Source: Streptococcaceae bacterium
Lineage (GTDB): Bacteria; Bacillota; Bacilli; Lactobacillales; Streptococcaceae
Direction of reading: 5' to 3'
DNA length: 64,000 nt
Assembly: GCA_902363395.1 (NCBI GenBank)
Contig: CABIZZ010000003.1
Coordinates: 62,001-126,000 of the forward strand
Position 1 is the stretch's first letter. Every line of letters begins with the position of its first letter. The notes beneath the pieces are model-generated. The model did no database searches and was not told where the DNA came from. It saw nothing but the letters and a program-made list of their open reading frames with translations. A program made the translations under genes and the position numbers. Positions 9,779-17,767 of the stretch are shown here, one piece after another.

Positions 9779-9811
9779 CTATCAGGCTTGGTTAGATGAA
9801 ATAGGTTTAGT

Positions 9812-10042
9812 AATGATTACATAACGCAGTGGTTGATTGGTATCTTTGTTCGCTATTATAGCTTCAAAGATTACCTACTAATGAGGAAACGAGGTTTCCT
9901 ATATCCGCAACCTCAAACAGTCTCCCAGACTGTTTGACCTGTGCGGGGGTGAGACAATTGAAAAGGTTTGGGGAACCTTTTCAACCTGAGCCAAAAAATA
10001 AGGAAGCGAAGCAATTTTAAAAAATTGTTCTGTCTCACTCCC
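9812..10042 (+). repeat. Dispersed hairpin repeat, copy A (expanded with extra hairpins)
   Basis: Shares its left part (AATGA...GGTTGATTGGTATCTTTG) and right part (GTGCGGGGG...TTGTTCTGTCTC-CTCCC) with 47576-47702. It contains hairpin 1 (GTTGATTGGTATCTTTG with CAAAGATTACC) and an outer stem GGGGTGAGACAATT with AATTGTTCTGTCTCACTCCC. Unlike copy B it holds three further perfect hairpins: AGGAAACGAGGTTTCCT (9894-9900 area), AAACAGTC-TCCCA-GACTGTTT (9915-9935) and GAAAAGGTT-TGGGG-AACCTTTTC (9960-9982). It is non-coding and looks like a small non-autonomous mobile or terminator-type element. Confidence 0.75.
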
Positions 10043-10043
10043 A

Positions 10044-10139
10044 TAAAAAAAGCCACCTGATTTGGTGGCCTTTATGGGAGATTATTATGAAAAAGTTTAG
10101 GATTTTCTATCAAACAAAGTTAGGAGGTCTTCATTTGAT
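10044..10139 (-). ncRNA. CiaR-dependent small RNA (csRNA/ccn family), copy 1
   Basis: A roughly 95-nt minus-strand RNA. The predicted start lies 7 nt after the -10 at 10146-10151. It contains the csRNA-type segment GACCTCCTAACTTTGTTTGA, complementary to Shine-Dalgarno sequences, then AAATCCTAAA and TCATAATAATCTCCC. It ends in a terminator stem (GGCCACC...GGTGGCT) with seven U. The sequence is closely related to the second copy at 40556-40651. In pneumococci, csRNAs base-pair with ribosome binding sites of targets such as comC; targets here are unknown. No protein is encoded. Confidence 0.87.
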
Positions 10140-10145
10140 GGTATT

Positions 10146-10178
10146 AGTATAAATCGGAAAACTTAAAGAAAACTTAAG
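10146..10178 (-). promoter_or_regulatory. CiaR box and -10 of csRNA copy 1
   Basis: On the minus strand CTTAAG-TTTTC-TTTAAG (10162-10178) matches the CiaR site NTTAAG-N5-WTTAAG. It is followed after exactly 10 nt by TATACT (10146-10151). The same spacing occurs at the second copy. Confidence 0.88.
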
Positions 10179-10318
10179 ATAAGTTCCTGTAATTTTAAAT
10201 CAGTCTTAAGACGGATGGTTTGATTGTAGCCGACATCTGATCTCATTCTAGGTGAACTTGCATTATTGTCAGAATTGTGAGAAAATAGTCTTCATCAAAG
10301 GAGGGAAAGGATAGCGAG

Positions 10319-10660
10319 ATGAGAGAGGATATCAAGATTAACGACCGTGCCTTGGCACTGGAGAAACAATTGATTGAGAAGTTAGAGCTTGTGTTTGATA
10401 CCGATGTTGAATTGGATGTCTACAACCTCGGTTTGATTTATGAGTTGGATCTGGATGAGGAAGGGACTTGCAAGGTAGTCATGACCTTTACCGATACCGC
10501 TTGTGACTGTGCGGAAAGTTTGCCTATCGAAATCGTCGCCCGCCTAAAAGAAATTGACGGGATTGAGGATGTCAAAGTAGAAGTAACCTGGTCGCCCGCC
10601 TGGAAAATTACCCGGATCAGCCGTTATGGCCGTATTGCCCTTGGCCTGCCACCACGTTAA
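10319..10660 (+). CDS. Metal-sulfur cluster assembly factor (MIP18/PaaD, DUF59 family)
   Basis: 113 aa. The central DUF59 fold is visible: DTDVELDVYNLGLIYEL, MTFTDTACDCAESLP (the conserved Cys region) and EDVKVEVTWSPAWKITRIS. Members related to SufT help mature Fe-S proteins. Next door on the opposite strand is ilvD, an Fe-S enzyme, a suggestive but unproven link. AAGGAGGG lies before the ATG. It converges on ilvD with a shared terminator. Confidence 0.88.
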   Translation: MREDIKINDRALALEKQLIEKLELVFDTDVELDVYNLGLIYELDLDEEGTCKVVMTFTDTACDCAESLPIEIVARLKEIDGIEDVKVEVTWSPAWKITRISRYGRIALGLPPR

Positions 10661-10666
10661 AAAACT

Positions 10667-10703
10667 AAAACTCACTTTACAAATCAGTAAAGTGAGTTTT
10701 TTC
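10667..10703. terminator. Bidirectional terminator between DUF59 gene and ilvD
   Basis: ACTCACTTTAC and GTAAAGTGAGT form an 11-bp stem, flanked by A on the left and T on the right, so it can act in both directions for the converging genes. Confidence 0.9.
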
Positions 10704-10708
10704 TTATC

Positions 10709-12412
10709 TTATTGTTTACCAGACTGTTCCATATTCCAGAAGTCTGTCACGGCACCGCGTGAAGCAGAGGATACCGTGTGGGCATACTTACCGAGAACCC
10801 CACGGCTATACAGTGGTGGCAAGGTTGTTTCAGCCTTCCGTTTGGCCAACTCTTCGTCTGAGACGTGCATGGTGATTTCTTTAGTATCTTGGTCAACTGT
10901 TACCAAATCCCCTGTATGGAGATAGGCGATTGGACCGCCGACCTGAGCTTCAGGCGCGATATGTCCAACAACAAGACCGTAAGTACCACCAGAGAAGCGT
11001 CCGTCTGTCAAGAGGGCCACCTTATCTCCTTGGCCTTTACCAACGATCATGGATGACAAGGACAGCATTTCCGGCATACCAGGACCACCCTTAGGTCCTA
11101 CGAAACGAACAACAACAACGTCGCCATCCACGATTTCATCCGAAAGAACCGCTTCAATGGCAGCTTCTTCCGAGTCAAAGACCTTAGCAGGACCAGTGAT
11201 GTTACGAACTTTCACACCTGATACTTTGGCAACTGCCCCTTCTGGAGCCAAGTTCCCTTTCAAGATGATTAATGGACCATCCGCACGTTTTGGATTTTCA
11301 AGTGTCATGATAACTTTTTGACCTGGTGTCAAATCAGCAAAGGCTTCCAAGTTCTCAGCCACCGTTTTACCAGTACATGTGATGCGATCCCCATGAAGGA
11401 AACCATTCTTAAGAAGGTATTTCATGACGGCTGGCACACCACCGACATTGTAAAGGTCTTGGAAGACGTATTGACCAGAAGGTTTCAAGTCTGCCAAGTG
11501 AGGCACCCGCTCTTGGAAATCGTTGAAGTCTTCAAGGGTCAAATCCACATTAGCCGCATGAGCGATCGCCAGCAAGTGAAGAGTCGCATTGGTGGAGCCA
11601 CCCAGCGCCATGGTCACTGTAATCGCATCTTCAAAGGCTTCACGGGTCAAGATGTCAGATGGTTTCAGTCCCATTTCAAGCATTTTGACAACTGCACGAC
11701 CTGCTTCTTCGATATCGGCTTTTTTATCAGCTGATTCAGCAGGGTGAGAAGAGGAACCTGGCAAGCTCATACCAAGAACCTCAATCGCTGTTGCCATGGT
11801 GTTGGCCGTATACATACCACCACAGCCACCAGGGCCAGGACAGGCATTACATTCTAGTTGCTTCACTTCTTCAGCAGTCATATCACCATGGTTCCATTTT
11901 CCGATCCCTTCGAAAACAGAAACCAAGTCGATATCCTTGCCGTTCAGATTACCTGGGGCAATGGTACCACCATAAGCAAAGATCGCAGGAATATCCATAT
12001 TGGCAATGGCAATCATCGAACCAGGCATGTTCTTATCACAGCCACCTATGGCTACAAAGGCATCCACGTTGTGACCGCCCATAGCAGCTTCGATAGAGTC
12101 TGCAATGATATCACGAGAAGTCAAGGAGAAGCGCATCCCAGGCGTTCCCATAGCGATCCCATCGGCAACCGTAATGGTTCCGAATTGGACTGGCCAAGCT
12201 CCCGCATCTTTTACACCTTCTTTAGCCAATTTTCCAAAATCATGAAGGTGCATGTTACAAGGTGTGTTTTCAGCCCAAGTAGAGATTACCCCTACGATTG
12301 GTTTTTCAAAGTTTTCATCTGTCATCCCAGTTGCTCGAAGCATCGCCCGGTTAGGGGATTTGACCATGCTGTCATAGACGCTACTGCGATGGCGTGTATC
12401 TAATTCTGTCAT
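10709..12412 (-). CDS. ilvD: Dihydroxy-acid dehydratase
   Basis: A 567-aa enzyme of valine, isoleucine and leucine synthesis, converting 2,3-dihydroxy acids to 2-keto acids with an Fe-S cluster. The cluster and active-site signatures GGCDKNMPG and [19 protein letters not shown] are intact, as is the late [22 protein letters not shown] 12412 (MTELDTRH) is preferred: GAGAGGGAA precedes it and an upstream extension (to 12496) would run through the promoter. Monocistronic here; no T-box leader is seen. Confidence 0.96.
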   Translation of the reverse strand: MTELDTRHRSSVYDSMVKSPNRAMLRATGMTDENFEKPIVGVISTWAENTPCNMHLHDFGKLAKEGVKDAGAWPVQFGTITVADGIAMGTPGMRFSLTSRDIIADSIEAAMGGHNVDAFVAIGGCDKNMPGSMIAIANMDIPAIFAYGGTIAPGNLNGKDIDLVSVFEGIGKWNHGDMTAEEVKQLECNACPGPGGCGGMYTANTMATAIEVLGMSLPGSSSHPAESADKKADIEEAGRAVVKMLEMGLKPSDILTREAFEDAITVTMALGGSTNATLHLLAIAHAANVDLTLEDFNDFQERVPHLADLKPSGQYVFQDLYNVGGVPAVMKYLLKNGFLHGDRITCTGKTVAENLEAFADLTPGQKVIMTLENPKRADGPLIILKGNLAPEGAVAKVSGVKVRNITGPAKVFDSEEAAIEAVLSDEIVDGDVVVVRFVGPKGGPGMPEMLSLSSMIVGKGQGDKVALLTDGRFSGGTYGLVVGHIAPEAQVGGPIAYLHTGDLVTVDQDTKEITMHVSDEELAKRKAETTLPPLYSRGVLGKYAHTVSSASRGAVTDFWNMEQSGKQ

Positions 12413-12440
12413 CTGATTCCCTCTCATCGTATTTTTTATT

Positions 12441-12450
12441 ATTATAGCAC
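12441..12450 (-). promoter_or_regulatory. Extended -10 promoter of ilvD
   Basis: On the minus strand TGC-TATAAT (TATAAT at 12441-12446) lies about 30 nt before the start codon. No good -35 is visible. Confidence 0.65.
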
Positions 12451-12562
12451 AATTTACGGCCCAGCGACAGAAGAAAATTCTTGAATTTTCAGACAATTTA
12501 ACAGAGTGAGGATGGAGAATAGCAGGATGAAAGAAATTATTTGAAAAAAGTTGTCAAGTAAC

Positions 12563-12591
12563 TTTACTTTACAAAAAAGTTTTGTTATACT
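12563..12591 (+). promoter_or_regulatory. Promoter of rpmF-rpmG
   Basis: TTTACT (12563-12568), a 17-bp spacer and TGT-TATACT (TATACT 12586-12591) form an extended -10 promoter about 50 nt before the rpmF ribosome binding site. Confidence 0.75.
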
Positions 12592-12650
12592 GTTAAAGTT
12601 GATGAAAATCAAACCTAATTGAATTTATATCTTAAAAGGAGAAAAACGAA

Positions 12651-12833
12651 ATGGCAGTACCTGCACGTCGCACATCAAAAGCGAAGAAAAACAAACGTCG
12701 TACGCACTACAAAGTAACAGCTCCATCTGTAAACTTTGACGAAGCAACTGGAGATTACTCACGTTCACACCGTGTATCACTTAAAGGATACTACAAAGGA
12801 CGTAAGATCGCTAAAGCTGCATCAGCTGAATAA
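12651..12833 (+). CDS. rpmF: 50S ribosomal protein L32
   Basis: 60 aa, [21 protein letters not shown] start. It has no cysteines, so it is the zinc-free form of L32. AAAAGGAG lies 9 nt upstream. It is followed after 15 nt by rpmG; the pair forms a short operon. Confidence 0.97.
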   Translation: MAVPARRTSKAKKNKRRTHYKVTAPSVNFDEATGDYSRSHRVSLKGYYKGRKIAKAASAE

Positions 12834-12848
12834 TAGAAGGGAGATACC

Positions 12849-12998
12849 ATGCGCGTAAATATTACACTTGAACATAAAGAATCTGGTGAACGCTTGTACC
12901 TTACTTCTAAAAACAAACGTAACACTCCAGACCGTCTTCAATTGAAGAAATACTCACCAAAACTTCGCAAACACGTTGTGTTTACAGAAGTTAAGTAA
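12849..12998 (+). CDS. rpmG: 50S ribosomal protein L33 (cysteine-free form)
   Basis: 49 aa. It starts [30 protein letters not shown] with the charged [12 protein letters not shown] tail. It lacks the two CxxC pairs of zinc-binding L33 paralogues. The sequence GAAGTTAAGTA at its very end (12987-12997) recurs at 23209-23219, and the terminator just after it overlaps the attachment site of the integrative element. The coding sequence is intact. Confidence 0.95.
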
Positions 12999-13010
12999 GA
13001 CAATATACCA

Positions 13011-13046
13011 AAAGCCTATGAAATCAACGTTTCTAGGCTTTTTTTG
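13011..13046 (+). terminator. rpmG terminator overlapping the left att site
   Basis: AGCCTA-t-GAAA (13013-13023) pairs with TTTC-TAGGCT (13030-13039), followed by a T run. The att core AAATCAACGTTTCT (13021-13034) lies inside the stem-loop. The right arm and T run therefore come from the inserted element, which restores the terminator. Confidence 0.85.
13021..13034 (+). other. attL core of the integrative element
   Basis: AAATCAACGTTTCT, identical to 23155-23168 and in the same orientation. Flanking bases extend the match to AAAGCC(T/C)AT(G/A) on the left. Confidence 0.8.
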
Positions 13047-13060
13047 TTTTTATAATGTGG

Positions 13061-13084
13061 TTTTGTCTGATTTTTGTCTGATTA
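13061..13084 (+). repeat. Tandem arm-type repeat near attL
   Basis: TTTTGTCTGA occurs twice with 11-bp spacing. The same 24-bp tract, with one change, is found near attR (23069-23092). It is a plausible integrase arm-binding site. Confidence 0.6.
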
Positions 13085-13101
13085 GAAGCAATTGACGTAT
13101 T

Positions 13102-15378
13102 TTAACTGAAATTTAAAATTTCTTTCAAATATTTCCCCGTTTGAGACTCTTCACAACTGATAATATCTCTTGGTTTGCCTTCGAATAAAATATACCCCCC
13201 ATTCTTTCCGCCCTCGGGTCCTAAATCAATTATCCAATCAGCTTGAGCAATAAGTTCTAAGCGATGTTCAATCATCACAACCGTATTCCCTTGATTGACG
13301 AGGCGTCTTAGTAAACTAAGCAGTTGTTCAACATCCTTACTATGCAGACCTGTGCTTGGTTCGTCGAGAACAAAGATTTGTCCTGACTCTTGTAACTTAC
13401 TAGCTAACTTAACCCGTTGCACTTCTCCACCTGACAAGGTACTTGTAGGCTGACCTAAAGTCAGATAATCTAAGCCAACTTCCTTCATGACTGACAGAGA
13501 TTGACAAATCTTATCGTTCGAAGAAAAAACTGTTAATGCTTCTTCGACAGTTAGATTCAAAATCTCTTCAATTGTGAAATTCTGATAACGATAGCTGAGC
13601 GCTTTAGGATTATAACGGTGACCCCCGCACTCCTCACAAACGACCTCAACTGAATCCGCAAAAGCCATGTCATAAACGATTTTTCCAGTTCCCTTGCAAA
13701 TTGGACAAGCACCTTTTGAATTATAGCTAAACCAACTAGGGGTTACATTGTTGGCTTTGGCAAATAATTTTCGAATTTCATCCATTATTCCTAAGTAAGT
13801 TGCTGGTGTGGAACGAATGGAGGTACCAATAGGTTTTTGATTGATGATAATGGCATCTGGGTAATTTTCGATAAATTCGACACCAATCAGAGAGCTCTTC
13901 CCTGAACCCGCGACACCCGTTACTGCGGTCAAGATTCCCTTAGGGATTTTTGTATTAACCTGTTTAAGATTATTTGCAGTAGCATCTTTGATGGCAAAAT
14001 ATTCTGTCCAAGCTAGTGGGTCTTGATTCAGTCTAAGTGGTTGATTTAGGGCACGGGTTGTGTAGGTGTCAGCTTTTTGCAACTCTACAAGACTTCCTTG
14101 AAAAATTAGCCTACCGCCTTCCCGACCAGCCAATGGTCCCAATTCAATGACTTCATCCGCTAAAGCTAACATTTGTCGGCTATGTTCCACAACCAAAATA
14201 TTGTTGTGCTTATCTCTTAAATCCAACAAGAGCTGACCGATTTTCTCGGCATCATGAGGGTGCAGACCTGCAGTCGGTTCATCAAAAACGTAGTTGACAT
14301 TACTTAGGCTGGAACCGATGTGTCGCACCAACTTGACCCGTTGCATCTCACCACCTGATAAGGTTTCTGTCTTCCGAGACAAAGATAAATAACCAATCCC
14401 AACCGTCTCCATCCGCTTAATAGCTGACTTGATTTGTGCAACTAATGATTGACCTAAAGGACTATCAACTTCTTCAAGTAAAGGCAAGAGTTCACTGACT
14501 GATAAGTTCATATAGTCAACAATATTATGCCCGTTTATCTTAGAAGCTAAGGCCTTGGGGTTTAGTCCTGAGCCTTCACAACTGGCACAAGGTACCTGAA
14601 TGACAAGAGATAGCACTTCTTCTTGCAATGATTTTTTCAGCTTAGAAATATCCCTTTTCAGATAGAGGCGGTAGAAACGCGGAATGACACCTTCATAGTC
14701 AACACGGTCCACACTCCCCGTATTATTAGAACGAAATTCAACCTTGACTATTTCATCGCTTCCTTCTCGCAAAATCTGCCATTCTTCCTCAGAAAAATCA
14801 GCTAACTTTTTATCTGCATCAAGTAAAGGATTATTTTTGTAAAGATAAGCCTGCCAGCCACTCGAAAATTGGCTAAAATTAATAGCACCTTCATTCAATG
14901 ATTTTGTGGTATCAAAAATCTTATCCTCAATTAACTGATAAACCTTCCCAATCCCAGTACAAATAGGACACATCCCTGCAGGATGATTGAAAGAATAAGC
15001 CATTGAACCACCCGCACTTGGTTGACCAACCCGTGAAAACAGCAGACGAATAAGCGGAGCAATGTCCATAGCCGTCCCGACTGTTGAACGAGTATTAGTC
15101 CTTAAAGCTTTCTGAGCGACAACGATAGATGGGGGTAAATTTTTAATTTCGTCTACGTGAGGACGCTCATAGTGAGGTAGCTTGTTCCGTAAAAAGAGAG
15201 GATAACTATCCTGCCACTGTCTACTACTTTCTCTTGCTAGCGTATCAAAGACAAGGGAAGACTTCCCCGAACCTGAAACACCTGCAAAAACCACTAGCTT
15301 ATTCTTAGGAATCGTCACATCAAAGTCTTTTAGATTGTGCTCTTTAGCACCAAAAATTTCAATACTATCTGTTTCCAT
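13102..15378 (-). CDS. UvrA2-type ABC ATPase (drug resistance/excinuclease paralogue)
   Basis: A 758-aa tandem ABC ATPase of the UvrA class. It has two Walker A loops (GVSGSGKSSL near residue 34; GVAGSGKSSL near 484), two ABC signatures (LSGGEMQRVKL, LSGGEVQRVKL) and zinc-finger Cys pairs CPICTGIGK, CASCEGSG, CPICKGTGK and CEECGGHR. At 758 aa it lacks the extra UvrB-binding region of housekeeping UvrA (about 940 aa) and so belongs to class II UvrA2, which includes the DrrC-like self-resistance proteins. ATG 15378 shares one base with the MarR stop (TGATG), so it is co-translated. Protection against a DNA-binding drug is likely but unproven. Confidence 0.85.
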   Translation of the reverse strand: METDSIEIFGAKEHNLKDFDVTIPKNKLVVFAGVSGSGKSSLVFDTLARESSRQWQDSYPLFLRNKLPHYERPHVDEIKNLPPSIVVAQKALRTNTRSTVGTAMDIAPLIRLLFSRVGQPSAGGSMAYSFNHPAGMCPICTGIGKVYQLIEDKIFDTTKSLNEGAINFSQFSSGWQAYLYKNNPLLDADKKLADFSEEEWQILREGSDEIVKVEFRSNNTGSVDRVDYEGVIPRFYRLYLKRDISKLKKSLQEEVLSLVIQVPCASCEGSGLNPKALASKINGHNIVDYMNLSVSELLPLLEEVDSPLGQSLVAQIKSAIKRMETVGIGYLSLSRKTETLSGGEMQRVKLVRHIGSSLSNVNYVFDEPTAGLHPHDAEKIGQLLLDLRDKHNNILVVEHSRQMLALADEVIELGPLAGREGGRLIFQGSLVELQKADTYTTRALNQPLRLNQDPLAWTEYFAIKDATANNLKQVNTKIPKGILTAVTGVAGSGKSSLIGVEFIENYPDAIIINQKPIGTSIRSTPATYLGIMDEIRKLFAKANNVTPSWFSYNSKGACPICKGTGKIVYDMAFADSVEVVCEECGGHRYNPKALSYRYQNFTIEEILNLTVEEALTVFSSNDKICQSLSVMKEVGLDYLTLGQPTSTLSGGEVQRVKLASKLQESGQIFVLDEPSTGLHSKDVEQLLSLLRRLVNQGNTVVMIEHRLELIAQADWIIDLGPEGGKNGGYILFEGKPRDIISCEESQTGKYLKEILNFS

Positions 15379-15848
15379 CAATTATTCTCCATATCGTCAG
15401 TTAAAGTTAACAGCTCAGCTTTAGTAAATTCATTCTTCACAAGAGTTAGATATTTTCCTTGAAGTTCAACATATTTTTGCATATCCTCTTGCCCCATGGC
15501 CCTTATTGCTTCTTTTTCTGCTTCCACCATTTTAGCAACGGTCATCTCTATATAAGTTTTGCCTTTTTCAGTCAAGGACAATTTCTTGCTCTTACGAGAA
15601 CTTGGTAGTGGCGTCACCCTTACATATTGGTCAGCACTCAACTTTTTTACCGAAGAGTGAATGGTTTGTTTTGGGAACATCATCTGTTCAACCAAGTCCT
15701 GCTGAGTGATATCACCACTATTTACTAATAAAAAATAACAGACCCACACGCTACTCTCAGATAGCCCAAAATTCTTAGCCATGACACGATAAAGAGATGA
15801 GAATTCTTTCTCTTGTACTGATAATTGCTTCATAAAATCTGTTTCCAA
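15378..15848 (-). CDS. MarR family transcriptional regulator
   Basis: A winged-helix repressor of about 150-156 aa: DITQQDLVEQMMFPKQTIHSSVKKL is the recognition helix region and SRKSKKLSLTEKGKTYIE the wing. The start is either TTG 15848 (AAGGAA 7 nt upstream) or ATG 15833 (weaker site); the TTG is marked here. It is the first gene of a two-gene operon with uvrA2. A perfect sigma-A promoter with a palindrome between promoter and gene (15872-15885) suggests autoregulation relieved by a ligand. Confidence 0.85.
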   Translation of the reverse strand: METDFMKQLSVQEKEFSSLYRVMAKNFGLSESSVWVCYFLLVNSGDITQQDLVEQMMFPKQTIHSSVKKLSADQYVRVTPLPSSRKSKKLSLTEKGKTYIEMTVAKMVEAEKEAIRAMGQEDMQKYVELQGKYLTLVKNEFTKAELLTLTDDMENN

Positions 15849-15871
15849 AATAATTCCTTACCTCTCTTTTG

Positions 15872-15917
15872 GTCTGATTACAGACTAAATTATATCCTAA
15901 AAAAATATCTATGTCAA
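15872..15917 (-). promoter_or_regulatory. Consensus promoter and operator of marR-uvrA2
   Basis: On the minus strand TTGACA (15912-15917), exactly 17 bp, TATAAT (15889-15894): a perfect consensus promoter. The palindrome GTCTG-N4-CAGAC (15872-15885) lies at the transcription start and is the likely MarR operator. Confidence 0.85.
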
Positions 15918-15950
15918 ATAGAAAAGGAGGCAGTATCCTCCTTTCCACAC

Positions 15951-17444
15951 TTAGTTCTTATTATTAATCAATTTTTCCAGCCTTTCTACAGCTCCTCTCA
16001 TGGTGTCTTTTTGCTTTTTAATCACATGGAGATAGACACGCTCAATCTCCTTGGAATCCTCCGAGTGTCCAACAAATTCTCGAATGGTGGAGAGGTCTAT
16101 ACCTTCGCTAGCCATAATGGAGATAAAGCTATGGCGGAACATATGAGGGATAACATGAATCGGTCTGCCAAAGTCTAGGAAGCTATCTATGTCCTTATAG
16201 GGTTTACCAGATTTTTTATTATATTTTGCTGACTGACTAGAACCACCTCTCAGGAATTGTGAGAGTTCATTATGATAAAGCGGAGAGCCTTGCCGATTAC
16301 CTGTTCTGATATAGGTTCTGGTAAAGAGATAGCCTAGGTCTTGATAAGTAGGGTTAAATTGAGCTTGAAACTTATTTCTGTCTATATAATGTCGCAAAAT
16401 TTTCTCTACCTCAGGACTCATTGGAATCGTTCGGACACTTTCCTTGGTCTTAAGGTCTGCTCGGTAGCGTTCCTTTCCGTCAAGATTAAGTGCTTCCATT
16501 ACCTCATCTGATTTATTTTTGCTTGCCCTCTGCCAATGAACCTTTATCCACTTCTCCTCAAAATCAAGCATATCCTCATTCAAACCCAGAACTTCACTTG
16601 GTCTCATACCTGTTAGAAAAATCATTCTCAGCACATCTGCGATAAGTTGATTATCAGGACGGTTAGTCCAGCTTTCTATCAGTCGGAGAACGTAGTTAAC
16701 CTCACTTGCTTCTAGGTATTTTTCTGCAATATCTTCACGTTTCTTGTTTTGCTCCTCACTCTTTGTCAGAACCCGCCTTTTAACCTTATTGTTGGCAATC
16801 GGGTCTTGTGTAAGAGTAATCTGTCCGTTTTCGACTGACCAATCAAAAACCATCTTAAGATAAATATGCAGGTTTCTTGCCATGTGCATGGAAGAAGCAT
16901 TGATTAGATTTTGAATTTCCTCTGTCATAGAGGCAAATTTTGTGATAGACATTCTGGTATCAAAATTAGGCACGATATAGCGGTTATAGATAGTAACCCT
17001 TGTTTTAAGAGTATTATTGGCTGGTTTGACCCTTTCATACCATGCTTTAAAGGCTTTACCATAAAGACTTCCATCTTCATCATAGGGCTTAGCGATTTCT
17101 TCTAGGGTTAAAAGTCTCTTGGCTTTCTTAGGCTTAATACCTGTTACCTCAGCGATATAGTCATCAACTAATTTGTTCAGTTCTTGCGTGACCTGTGTAA
17201 TCAATTGTGAGTTTTTAATATCGCTGACCAAAAGACGTTCTTTTCCAGAAGATGTCTTTTTACTTGGTCTTGCCTTAGTGGTAAACCACCCTTTACCAGC
17301 ACCTGTAGAAAGGTATTTCTTGTGAGATTTTTTAGTAATAGGGTGGGTAAATCGCATAGCGAACTTCACCAAGACATTGCCTGCTTTATAAGGGTCTGTT
17401 CGCCAAGAACTGATGATGAGTACTCTTGAACTATTATCTCTCAT
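15951..17444 (-). CDS. int: Tyrosine recombinase/integrase of the mobile element
   Basis: 497 aa. The catalytic residues of the tyrosine recombinase family are visible: Arg in TGMRPSEVLGL (near residue 279), HxxR in HMFRHSFISIM (near 435), VGHSEDS and the nucleophile Tyr in RVYLHV (near 471). The N-terminal 90 residues are basic and fit an arm-binding domain, followed by a SAM-like core-binding domain. The gene reads toward marR and lies next to xis, the common int-xis order. It catalyses insertion and excision at the AAATCAACGTTTCT core. Confidence 0.93.
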   Translation of the reverse strand: MRDNSSRVLIISSWRTDPYKAGNVLVKFAMRFTHPITKKSHKKYLSTGAGKGWFTTKARPSKKTSSGKERLLVSDIKNSQLITQVTQELNKLVDDYIAEVTGIKPKKAKRLLTLEEIAKPYDEDGSLYGKAFKAWYERVKPANNTLKTRVTIYNRYIVPNFDTRMSITKFASMTEEIQNLINASSMHMARNLHIYLKMVFDWSVENGQITLTQDPIANNKVKRRVLTKSEEQNKKREDIAEKYLEASEVNYVLRLIESWTNRPDNQLIADVLRMIFLTGMRPSEVLGLNEDMLDFEEKWIKVHWQRASKNKSDEVMEALNLDGKERYRADLKTKESVRTIPMSPEVEKILRHYIDRNKFQAQFNPTYQDLGYLFTRTYIRTGNRQGSPLYHNELSQFLRGGSSQSAKYNKKSGKPYKDIDSFLDFGRPIHVIPHMFRHSFISIMASEGIDLSTIREFVGHSEDSKEIERVYLHVIKKQKDTMRGAVERLEKLINNKN

Positions 17445-17453
17445 AGGTATTAC

Positions 17454-17702
17454 CTACGCCATCTTTGCGACATATTGATTGGCAATTTTGTAGTCAAACC
17501 ATGCCACGAAGACTTCTGAGTGAATAAAGACATTGCCATGTGTTCCTTTAATACCGAAAGAGTATGGGCTGTCCTTCATCTGACGAATATAGCTATTGAG
17601 CGTTGCAACGGTCATGCCATGCCAGAGTTCATCTAGAAAGACGGATTTACGGTACCAGTTACGGGTCAAGTCAAAATCATGTTCTGTTTTTAATGTTGCC
17701 AT
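17454..17702 (-). CDS. Excisionase-like small DNA-binding protein
   Basis: 82 aa, basic and aromatic. The pattern WYRKSVFLDELWHGMTVATLNSYIRQMKD followed by FIHSEVFVAWFDYK fits the small winged-helix Xis proteins encoded next to integrases in streptococcal ICE/IME. AAGGAG lies before the ATG, and the stop is 9 nt from int. Function is inferred from position and size. Confidence 0.7.
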   Translation of the reverse strand: MATLKTEHDFDLTRNWYRKSVFLDELWHGMTVATLNSYIRQMKDSPYSFGIKGTHGNVFIHSEVFVAWFDYKIANQYVAKMA

Positions 17703-17767
17703 TGAATTCTCCTTCTATTTTGGTTATAATCAAGTTAGTTATTTTTGGAAAGGCGATTTGTAGTTTG

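Noticed and set aside
11858-12403. A 181-codon plus-strand frame opposite ilvD
   Set aside because: Antisense shadow of a well-conserved gene, low-complexity composition, no start signal.
12413-12640. T-box or attenuator for ilvD or rpmF
   Set aside because: No T-box sequence or terminator/antiterminator pair was found in the short leaders.
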